Shown: positions 41,256 through 47,949 of the stretch, in pieces
Layout of the letters: each line of letters begins with the position of its first letter
Numbering within the stretch: the first letter of the stretch is position 1
Source of the DNA: an uncultured Myxococcaceae bacterium
Lineage (GTDB): Bacteria > Myxococcota_A > Polyangia > Polyangiales > Ga0077539
NCBI GenBank assembly: GCA_945952225.1
Contig: CAMFHP010000013.1
Coordinates: forward strand, 35,576 to 99,575
Direction of reading: 5' to 3'
Length of the DNA stretch: 64,000 bases
Position numbers and translations under genes: made by a program
The notes under the pieces: model-generated
Databases searched by the model: none
Seen by the model: the letters and a program-made list of their open reading frames with translations, nothing else
What the model was told of the DNA's origin: nothing

Positions 41256-42176
41256 ATGTCTCGAGCAACCCGATCGCTGCGCCTCGCGGCCCTGACCGCG
41301 ACGCTCTCGATGGCCTGCGCCGCAGGCTCCACCCACTACGCCGTGTCTGCGGCCTCGCCCTCCATGGCCGCGCCCATGGCCGCCCCCGCGTCGATGAGCG
41401 AGAGCGCGCCCGCCGACAGCGACGGCGTCGACGAGGCGCCCGCGATGGCGCGGCCCGCACCTCCGTCCGCACCGCCGCCGCCGCCCGCTGCGCCCGGTCG
41501 CGCGATGCCCGCGATCAACCGCGCGACGACGAACACGGGCCCCGCGGGCAACACCGGCAACGGCAACGCGAACCCCGCGCAGCCTGCGAACACGACCGCC
41601 GCGTCGCCCGCGCCGATGCTGATCTACACCGCGGACCTCGATCTCCAGACGGCGCGCGAAGACGTGGTGCCCACGATCGACCGCATCGTCGACGCGGCCA
41701 CGGAGCTCGGCGGCTACCTCGTGCGGCGCACCGACACGAGCGTGCAGGTGCGCATCCCCTCGGCGACCTTTCGCGACGGGGTGCGGAGGGTCGAGACCTT
41801 CGGCGAGGTGCTGCATCGCGCGGTGTCGGCGCAGGATGTGTCCGAGGAGTTTCGCGACCTGGAGGTGCGGCTGCAGAACCTCCGCGCGGTGCGCCGTCGG
41901 CTCGAAGAGTTTCTCGCGCGGGCGGGCTCCATGGCCGACGCGCTGCAGGTGGAGCGCGAGCTCGAACGGGTCACCCGCGAGATCGACACGATCGAGGGAC
42001 GCATGCGCTTCTTCGCGGCGCGCGTGGCCTTCTCGCTCGTGACCGTGAACGTGCACGCGCGCACGGAGCAGGCCGTGATCGTCGGTCCGCCCATTCCGCC
42101 GCGACGGGCGGTGGAGCTCCCCGTCGAGTGGTTCCGTCGCCTCGGTCTCGAACGTCTTCTCAACACCCGCGAGTGA
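41256..42176 (+). CDS. DUF4349-type lipoprotein with coiled coil
   Basis: 306 residues. The ATG at 41256 (GGAG about 15 bases before it) begins a lipoprotein signal (LRLAALTATLSMAC). An Ala/Pro/Ser linker of about 100 residues leads to a DUF4349-like domain, with MLIYTADLDLQTAREDVVPTIDRIVDAATELGGYLV and a charged coiled coil (VRLQNLRAVRRRLEEFLARAGSMADALQVERELERVTREIDTIEG). Such proteins are membrane-anchored and their function is unknown; some have a C-terminal membrane helix, not obvious here. The stop overlaps the ATG of the next lipoprotein gene (TGATG). Confidence 0.75.
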   Translation: MSRATRSLRLAALTATLSMACAAGSTHYAVSAASPSMAAPMAAPASMSESAPADSDGVDEAPAMARPAPPSAPPPPPAAPGRAMPAINRATTNTGPAGNTGNGNANPAQPANTTAASPAPMLIYTADLDLQTAREDVVPTIDRIVDAATELGGYLVRRTDTSVQVRIPSATFRDGVRRVETFGEVLHRAVSAQDVSEEFRDLEVRLQNLRAVRRRLEEFLARAGSMADALQVERELERVTREIDTIEGRMRFFAARVAFSLVTVNVHARTEQAVIVGPPIPPRRAVELPVEWFRRLGLERLLNTRE

Positions 42177-42667
42177 TGCGCGCCATGAACCTCCGAACCC
42201 TCACGCTCTCCGCCGTGCTGTGCCTCGGCGCGCTCTCGCAGGGCTGCGCCTCGTTCCACATGAACACCCCGTCGGGCTTCGCCGAGCTCGATGGGAACGA
42301 CGACTTCGACTACCGCGCCACCAACGCCGAGGGCGTCGTCGTGGCCGTGCGCAGCGAGCGCAACGCGCTCCACGGCAACCTGGAGTTCTGGTCGCGCGCC
42401 ATCGACGAACGCCTCCGCGGGCAGGGCTACGTGCCCGACGGCGACGCGCGTCCGGTGACCAACGCGAGCGGCCTCGAAGGCCTCCAGCGCCGCTACGTGC
42501 GCGACCTGGGCGGACGCCCGCTGCGCTACTGGATCACCGTGTTTCGCAGGCCCTCGGGCTTTCTGCGACGCGACCGCGTGTTCGTGGTCGAAGCGGGCGG
42601 CGACCGCGAGGTGTTCGACCGCGCGATGCCCGCCGTCGAGCGCGCGATCGCCGAGCTCTCCACCTGA
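42176..42667 (+). CDS. Small lipoprotein coupled to the DUF4349 gene
   Basis: 163 residues from an ATG overlapping the preceding stop. The signal peptide ends at a lipobox (LCLGALSQGC, Cys near 24). The rest is an alpha/beta domain (RATNAEGVVVAVRSERNALHGNLEFWSRAIDERLRGQGYV, then GLEGLQRRYVRDLGGRPLRYWITVFRRP), unlike any family I can name. Coupling to the coiled-coil lipoprotein suggests they form one envelope complex. Confidence 0.6.
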   Translation: MRAMNLRTLTLSAVLCLGALSQGCASFHMNTPSGFAELDGNDDFDYRATNAEGVVVAVRSERNALHGNLEFWSRAIDERLRGQGYVPDGDARPVTNASGLEGLQRRYVRDLGGRPLRYWITVFRRPSGFLRRDRVFVVEAGGDREVFDRAMPAVERAIAELST

Positions 42668-42670
42668 TCG

Positions 42671-43753
42671 TCAGTCTCGCGCCGCGTCGCCCGTCACGGC
42701 CCCCGCGGTCGCGTCGGGCGTCGCGTCGGCGCCGGTGCCCGCATCGCCTTCCATCGCGACGGGTGTGCCTTCGAAGGCCCTTCGCACGGGCCTTCCCGTG
42801 ACGTCGCCGGGCACGGAGAGACCGAGCGCGGCCATCGCGGTGATGCCCGTGTCGGTGGTGCGCACGGGGTCTTCGAAGTCGCCGCGCACGACCCGCGAGC
42901 CCCACGCGATCCACGGAATGTGAAGGTCGAGCGGGTTGTGCGTGCCGTGCCGTCGCCCGTGGCCGCCGTGGTCGGCGCTCACGAGCACGAGCACGCGGTC
43001 GCGGTCGGCGCGCGACTCGATGGCGGCCATCACGCTCGCGAAGCAGCGGTCCGAGCGGCCGATGGCGGCGAGGTACTGCGGGCCCATCCAGCGGTAGCGG
43101 TGGCCCGCGTCGTCGGGCTCTTCGAAGTGGATGAACGTGATGCCCGGCGGCGCCGTGGGGAGGTACGCGACGGCCGCGCGCGCCACGCGCTCACACGACC
43201 AGTGGGGAAGCGACCAGAGGTCGACGGAGCCCGGCAGCGCGATGTGTCGGAGCTTCTGCTTCGCCACGAACATCGCCGTCGCGAGTCCCTCGTCGTGCGC
43301 GCGGTAGAGCACCGTCGGAAAGCGCGTGAACCCGCGCTCGGGGCGGAAGTCGTCGAACTCCATGCCGTGCACCTCGACCTCGACGCCCGAGAGCATCGAC
43401 GTGTGCGACGGGAGGGTCGACGAGTCGCCCACGGTCTCGGCCCGCAGCGCGTAGGCCCCCTCGGCGCGCACGCGGTGGAGCGTCGGCGCGTCGGCCTGCT
43501 CCATGCCATCGGGGCGCATGCCGTCGAAGCTCACGATCACCACGTGGTCGTAGGGGCGCGTGGCCGTCGGCGCGGGTGCGGTCGCCGCGTCGGGCGCGTC
43601 GGCGGCGAGGGCGTCGGAGGCGTCGGGCGATGCGTCGGAAATCTCCGACGCGTCGGAGACTTCGGGCGCGGCGGTCTGCGAGTGGAGCACCTGCGGGAGC
43701 GCGACGGTCACGGCGAGCGCGACGGCCACGGCGGCGAGGGCGCGCGGCTTCAC
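42671..43753 (-). CDS. Exported alkaline-phosphatase-superfamily (type I phosphodiesterase/nucleotide pyrophosphatase) protein
   Basis: 360 residues from a GTG at 43753. A signal-like segment (ALAAVAVALAVTVALPQVLHS) precedes a Ser/Asp/Ala linker. The catalytic core has IVSFDGMRPDGM (first metal ligand Asp), SSTLPSHTSMLSG (nucleophile Thr or Ser in the STLPSHT block), THNPLDLHIPWIAWG and VSADHGGHG (second metal set). It would hydrolyse phosphodiesters or pyrophosphates outside the cell. The start overlaps the end of the upstream membrane-protein gene (GTGA). Whether it is a true NPP or a sulfatase-like member cannot be told without alignment. Confidence 0.82.
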   Translation of the reverse strand: MKPRALAAVAVALAVTVALPQVLHSQTAAPEVSDASEISDASPDASDALAADAPDAATAPAPTATRPYDHVVIVSFDGMRPDGMEQADAPTLHRVRAEGAYALRAETVGDSSTLPSHTSMLSGVEVEVHGMEFDDFRPERGFTRFPTVLYRAHDEGLATAMFVAKQKLRHIALPGSVDLWSLPHWSCERVARAAVAYLPTAPPGITFIHFEEPDDAGHRYRWMGPQYLAAIGRSDRCFASVMAAIESRADRDRVLVLVSADHGGHGRRHGTHNPLDLHIPWIAWGSRVVRGDFEDPVRTTDTGITAMAALGLSVPGDVTGRPVRRAFEGTPVAMEGDAGTGADATPDATAGAVTGDAARD

Positions 43754-44160
43754 GGATTCGGGTCTCCTCCGCGGAGGGCTTCGGGCGTGGGGCGCACGGC
43801 GCTGCGGAACAGCACGGCGGCGACGAGCCACGGCGAGGCCCATCCCACGAAGGTCGAGAGCAGGTGCGACGAGAGGCACCCCATGGGCACGAGCCACATC
43901 GCGGTGAGCACCTGCGCGACGTGCACCAGCGCCATGATGGCGGCCCAGGTGCCGTGCTCGTCTTCGAGCACCGCGCGGCGTCGGTGCCAGCTCGCGAAGA
44001 GCACGCCGCCGCACGCGAGCGCGCAGCCCCACATCGAGAGCGTGTCGGCCCGCGAGACGCCGCCGCACGCGAGGTCCATCGCGTCGTGGAGCGGGAGGTT
44101 CGTCTGGGCCAGCAGCGCGAGCACGGCGCGACCGTACCAGACCGCCCGCGCGATGCCCAA
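43750..44160 (-). CDS. Small membrane protein upstream of the phosphodiesterase
   Basis: 136 residues from a TTG at 44160 (next possible start is a GTG near residue 12). Four hydrophobic stretches can be seen (AVLALLAQ, LSMWGCALACGGVLFAS, WAAIMALVHVAQVLTAMWLVPMG and VGWASPWLVAAVLF). No recognised family. The end overlaps the phosphodiesterase start, so both are probably translated from one message. The gene diverges from the RCC1 lipoprotein gene with 32 bases between starts. Confidence 0.55.
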   Translation of the reverse strand: MGIARAVWYGRAVLALLAQTNLPLHDAMDLACGGVSRADTLSMWGCALACGGVLFASWHRRRAVLEDEHGTWAAIMALVHVAQVLTAMWLVPMGCLSSHLLSTFVGWASPWLVAAVLFRSAVRPTPEALRGGDPNP

Positions 44161-44192
44161 CTAGGCAGCGTTGCGCTACCGTCGCGCGCCCC

Positions 44193-45470
44193 ATGAGAAC
44201 CCACGCTGCGATCGCGTGCGCCGCGCTCCTCGGATGCGCCGCTGCACCGGAGCACACCGTCGTCGACGTGAACGTGGCCGTGCGACGAACGCCCGCGACG
44301 ATCACCGTCGTCGAGCCCGCCGCGCGCACGCCCTCATCACCAACGAACGCCGCGACGGTGGCCGCCGACGATCCGCGCGCGACCCGCGACGACGGACTGC
44401 TCCCCTGCGACACGCGGGCGCCGGTGCGTGGGCTCGCGACCGGTCCGGGCCACACGTGCACGGTGCACGACGACGGCGCGCTCTGCTGCTGGGGAGAACT
44501 CCATGGCGTGGTGCACACGACCGACGCGGTGCGCGCCGTCGACCGCCCGATGCGCGTGCAGGGGATCCCTCCGGTGCGCTCCGTGGTGCTCGGCGCGCGG
44601 CACACGTGCGCGCTCACCGACGCGGGCGCCGTGTGGTGCTGGGGCGAGAACCAGAGCGGGCAGCTCGGGGATGGGAGCGATCGCGCGCGCGCCACGCCCT
44701 CGCTCGTCGCGGGCCTCGCGAACGTGGACCTTCTCGCAGCGGGCGCGTGGCACACCTGCGCGCGGGTGCGCGGGGATGGCGTGCGCTGCTGGGGAGGCTC
44801 CATGGGCGAGCACGTGGCGGTGCCGGTGCTGCGCGTGCCGACGCGCGTCGAGGGCTTCGACGACGTGGCCTCGTGGGCCCTCGGCGTCGACACGTGTGCG
44901 CTCACCGCGGCGGGCGAGATGCACTGCTTCGGCAACGCGCTGATGTACACGTACCGCCGCGCAGACCCGTGGCGCGCGATGCGTCGGCACTACACCCTGC
45001 GCGCGCTGCGCGACCTCCGCGAGCTCGCGCTCGGATGGGGCGAGGGGAGCGCCGGCGACCGCGCGGCGTGTGCCATCACCCGCGAGGGCGGACTGCGCTG
45101 CTGGGGCGATGGATACGATGCGGGTGACACGTCGCGCATGGTGCCCGCGGAGCTCGGGCGCCTCGGGGTCGTGCACGGGCTCGCGATGGCCGACGACCAC
45201 GGGTGTGTGATTCGCGCCAACGACAAGGTCGCGTGCTGGGGCGCGAACGGCAGCGGGCAGGTGGGAGACGGGAGCCGTGTGACGCGCGCGGTGCCCGTCG
45301 ACGTGGCGCTCTCGCGCGATGTGCGACGCGTGGCGGTGAGCGAGGGGCACTCGTGCGCGCTCGACGCGCAGGGAGACGTGTGGTGCTGGGGAGACAACCG
45401 ACAGGGGCAGCTCGGCGACGGAACGCGCGAGGCGCGCACGCGTCCCGTGGCGGTGCGGTGGAGCCCATGA
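44193..45470 (+). CDS. RCC1-repeat lipoprotein (first of coupled pair)
   Basis: 425 residues. The signal peptide ends at a lipobox (IACAALLGC). At least six RCC1-type repeats follow, each with the C-A-x-x-DG/AG-x-V-x-CWG pattern (TCTVHDDGALCCWGE, HTCALTDAGAVWCWGENQSGQLGDGS and so on), which form a seven-bladed propeller in eukaryotic RCC1. Bacterial relatives are exported with no guanine-exchange role established; protein binding is likely. It is coupled to a second, similar gene by ATGA. Pairs of Cys in each blade suggest disulphides, unlike cytoplasmic RCC1. Confidence 0.85.
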   Translation: MRTHAAIACAALLGCAAAPEHTVVDVNVAVRRTPATITVVEPAARTPSSPTNAATVAADDPRATRDDGLLPCDTRAPVRGLATGPGHTCTVHDDGALCCWGELHGVVHTTDAVRAVDRPMRVQGIPPVRSVVLGARHTCALTDAGAVWCWGENQSGQLGDGSDRARATPSLVAGLANVDLLAAGAWHTCARVRGDGVRCWGGSMGEHVAVPVLRVPTRVEGFDDVASWALGVDTCALTAAGEMHCFGNALMYTYRRADPWRAMRRHYTLRALRDLRELALGWGEGSAGDRAACAITREGGLRCWGDGYDAGDTSRMVPAELGRLGVVHGLAMADDHGCVIRANDKVACWGANGSGQVGDGSRVTRAVPVDVALSRDVRRVAVSEGHSCALDAQGDVWCWGDNRQGQLGDGTREARTRPVAVRWSP

Positions 45471-46705
45471 GGCGCGCGCTGGTGGGCGCGGTGCTCATGA
45501 CCGCGTGTGGCGGCGCGCAGGAGCCCTCGACGACGGTGCGCGTGCGCGTCTCGGTGACCGACTCGCCCGACACCGTGACCGTGGTGCAGGCCGCGGAACC
45601 CCGTGTGCGAAGGCCCCGCGCGCCGACACCTCCTCCGCGCGTGGTGACCCCCGACGCGCCGCACGGATGCGGCTTCGCGCGCCCCGCCGACGCGCCGCCA
45701 TTGCCCGACTGGGACGGCGTCGCGCTGGGCTACGGGCACTCGTGCGCGCGGATGTCGGACGGCACGGTGCGCTGCTGGGGCGCGAACCTCAACGGCGAGG
45801 CGGGCACGGGCACCACGGGCTCGGAGCGTGGTCCGTCGGCGCCCTCGCAGGTGCGCGCGATCGAGGGGGCCACACAGGTGTGCACGGGGGCCTCGTACTC
45901 CTGCGCCCTGCTGCGCGATGGAACCGCGCGCTGCTGGGGCAACAACAGCGACAACCAGGTGCGCTTCGAACTTCGCGCGTCGTGCACGGCCACGCCGCTC
46001 GCGCCCTCCGTCGACCACATCGCGTCGCTCGCGTGCGGCGCGCGCCACGTGTGTGCGCTGCGCCGTGACGGACACGTCTGGTGCTGGGGCGAGCACGCGC
46101 CGAACTACCGTCCGTGGCAGGTGCGTGTGCCCGGTCGCGTCGTCGAGGTGGCCGCGGGCACGCAGCGATCGTGTGCGCGCACCGAGTCCAACGCCGTGTG
46201 GTGCTGGACGACCACCGAGCGCACACCCGTCGAGGTGCAGGGCTTCACCGACGCGCCCGCGCAGCTCGCGGTGGCCGAACACTTCGCCTGCGCGGTGCTC
46301 ACTTCGAAGCGCGTGGCGTGCTGGGGCGAGGGCTACCACGGCGAGCTCGGCGGCGGCGTCGCGGCGGAGTCACGCACGCCCGTGGTGGTCGCGGGCCTCG
46401 ACGACGTGCGCGAGGTGGCGGTGGCCCATCAGCGCGCGTGCGCGGTGCTCCACGACGGCGCGCTGTGGTGCTGGGGAACGATCGCACGGCGTCGCGGGTA
46501 TCGCCGCGAAGAGACCCTCGAAGCGCCGCAGCGCATGGGCGATCTGGGCGAGGTCGACCACGTGTTTCTCGGAGAGCGCCACGGATGCGCGCGGGCCCGC
46601 ACGGGTGATCTCTGTTGCTGGGGCGCGAACTACACGGGCCAGCTCGGTCGCAACGAGGTGAGCTCGCCGGACCTCGTGCTCGACCCCGCGCCGGTCACCT
46701 GGTGA
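45467..46705 (+). CDS. RCC1-repeat lipoprotein (second of coupled pair)
   Basis: 412 residues from the ATG at 45467 that overlaps the stop of the first gene. The lipobox is ALVGAVLMTAC. RCC1 repeats continue from about 75 to the end (HSCARMSDGTVRCWGANLNGEAGTG, SCALLRDGTARCWGNNSDNQV, HGCARARTGDLCCWGANYTGQLG). Between the lipobox and propeller is a Thr/Val-rich region similar to that of its neighbour. The two likely arose by duplication and may form a hetero-complex on the cell surface. It is convergent with the macro-domain gene. Confidence 0.84.
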   Translation: MRRALVGAVLMTACGGAQEPSTTVRVRVSVTDSPDTVTVVQAAEPRVRRPRAPTPPPRVVTPDAPHGCGFARPADAPPLPDWDGVALGYGHSCARMSDGTVRCWGANLNGEAGTGTTGSERGPSAPSQVRAIEGATQVCTGASYSCALLRDGTARCWGNNSDNQVRFELRASCTATPLAPSVDHIASLACGARHVCALRRDGHVWCWGEHAPNYRPWQVRVPGRVVEVAAGTQRSCARTESNAVWCWTTTERTPVEVQGFTDAPAQLAVAEHFACAVLTSKRVACWGEGYHGELGGGVAAESRTPVVVAGLDDVREVAVAHQRACAVLHDGALWCWGTIARRRGYRREETLEAPQRMGDLGEVDHVFLGERHGCARARTGDLCCWGANYTGQLGRNEVSSPDLVLDPAPVTW

Positions 46706-46732
46706 GCGGGTGACGACGGCCGCGCGACGTGG

Positions 46733-47425
46733 TCACGCGACGGCGCGAGGACCGTGGTACGGGCGCGGCAGCACGGGTCCGCGCGCGCGATGGACGGAGG
46801 GCGCAGGCATCGCGCTCTGCGAGACGGGACCGAGGTCACCGAGCTCGGCTTCGAGGGCCGCGCGCACCTCGTCGAAGCTCGCGAAGGTGCGGTGGGCGAA
46901 GAGGCTCCAGGCCGTCCACATGAGGTCGGCGCAGACGGCGAAGGGCACGCGTCCGGTGCCCGTGCCGAGGCCCGTCATGGCGAGGGAGCGCACGCTGCCG
47001 GGCGCCCGCGCGTTCTGCATCGCCACGGCCTGAAACGCGGCCGCGCACGCGAGCGCGACGTTCATCGTGGCCGACACGTCTTCGGCGCTCTCGAGCATCG
47101 TGGGCGTCGAGATGAGAAAGCGCGGCGTGGCCCGTCCCGTCTCGACACACACCGCGCCGCCCACGGGCATGAAGTCTCCCCACGTCGCGTTCACCGCGCG
47201 GCGCACGCGCGCCTGCACGCCCGCGCCGAGCCTCGTGCGAATGGCCCCGTCGAGCCCGCCGTTCATGAGGGCGCGCGCGTTGGTCGGCGTGACCCACGCG
47301 TCGGTGCGCTCGTCGAGGAGCGAGCCGCACACGAGCTCGATGCCCGGCTCACCGTCGAACACGGCGAGCCACGCGTCGATCATCTTCGGGTTGAGGTCCA
47401 CCAGGGTCAGGGTCACGTCGTTCAT
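46733..47425 (-). CDS. Macro-domain protein
   Basis: 230 residues from the ATG at 47425, with GAGG about 9 bases upstream. The macro fold is seen in LTLVDLNPKMIDAW, DAWVTPTNARALMNGGLDGAIRTRLG (ADP-ribose-binding loop) and SLAMTGLGTGTGRVPFAVCADLMWTAW. Macro domains bind or hydrolyse ADP-ribose or related nucleotides, and some act against phages or in ADP-ribosylation reversal. This sequence lacks an obvious partner ADP-ribosyltransferase in the window. Its C-terminal 40 residues are Pro/Arg-rich and disordered. A palindrome lies upstream of the start. Confidence 0.8.
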   Translation of the reverse strand: MNDVTLTLVDLNPKMIDAWLAVFDGEPGIELVCGSLLDERTDAWVTPTNARALMNGGLDGAIRTRLGAGVQARVRRAVNATWGDFMPVGGAVCVETGRATPRFLISTPTMLESAEDVSATMNVALACAAAFQAVAMQNARAPGSVRSLAMTGLGTGTGRVPFAVCADLMWTAWSLFAHRTFASFDEVRAALEAELGDLGPVSQSAMPAPSVHRARGPVLPRPYHGPRAVA

Positions 47426-47487
47426 CGCGCATCACCTCGTGAGGGAGGTCGCGAAGCTGCGTCGACGTGCGGTCGGTGGCAACGGGC

Positions 47488-47510
47488 CGTGTGACGTAGT
47501 CTGTCACACG
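47488..47510. promoter_or_regulatory. Perfect 8-bp inverted repeat between PilZ and macro genes
   Basis: CGTGTGAC and GTCACACG, separated by 7 bases (GTAGTCT), between the PilZ stop (47524) and the macro-domain start (47425). It may be an operator for the macro gene (62 bases upstream of its start) or a hairpin ending PilZ transcription. The CRP-like half site TGTGA...TCACA is present but the spacing (9) is not that of CRP (6). Confidence 0.4.
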
Positions 47511-47523
47511 CGCGGAGGGGCGC

Positions 47524-47922
47524 TCAGTGCGGCGCGGGGAGGTACGCGATGGCCCGCACGAGGGCCACGAGGCGCTCGCGCATGTCGGCGGTGAGCTCGA
47601 TGAAGCGCACGCCGAAGCCCGGGTTGAGGTTCTCGCCGACGGGGCGCACGGGGTTGATCCACGTGACCTCGCCGCGGAGCTCGAAGGCGACCTCGCCGGG
47701 CGGGGTGAAGTGCAGGTTCACGGTGGCGCCGACGGGCGGCGGCGTGCGCGTGGCGATGAAGATTCCGAGCGCCGAGATGTTGCTGATCGAGGCGTAGAGA
47801 AAGGTCTCTCCGTCGGTGCAGTCGACCGCCCAGGCCACGTCGACGCGCGGTCCCACGCGCCGGTCGAGGGCGGACTGTGAGGGGCGTCCCGGGTCGGGGG
47901 CTGGGCGGGTGCTGTCGCTCAT
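47524..47922 (-). CDS. PilZ-domain protein
   Basis: 132 residues. The N-terminal RRVGPRVDV is the RxxxR motif, and NISALGIFI (D/NxSxxG) is the second half of the PilZ c-di-GMP-binding site. The remaining part (VNLHFTPPGEVAFELRGEVTWINPV, then NPGFGVRFIELT) fits the PilZ beta-barrel. It probably senses c-di-GMP and controls motility, exopolysaccharide or envelope functions. It is cytoplasmic and has no attached output domain. Upstream the neighbour on the same strand is a glycosyltransferase-like gene with a 27-base gap. Confidence 0.85.
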   Translation of the reverse strand: MSDSTRPAPDPGRPSQSALDRRVGPRVDVAWAVDCTDGETFLYASISNISALGIFIATRTPPPVGATVNLHFTPPGEVAFELRGEVTWINPVRPVGENLNPGFGVRFIELTADMRERLVALVRAIAYLPAPH

Positions 47923-47949
47923 GCGCGGTCTTCTCTCACCGATCGCGGC

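Noticed and set aside
47490..47508. CRP-like site TGTGA-N-TCACA
   Set aside because: The spacing of 9 bases is not the CRP spacing of 6, so it is left as a plain palindrome.
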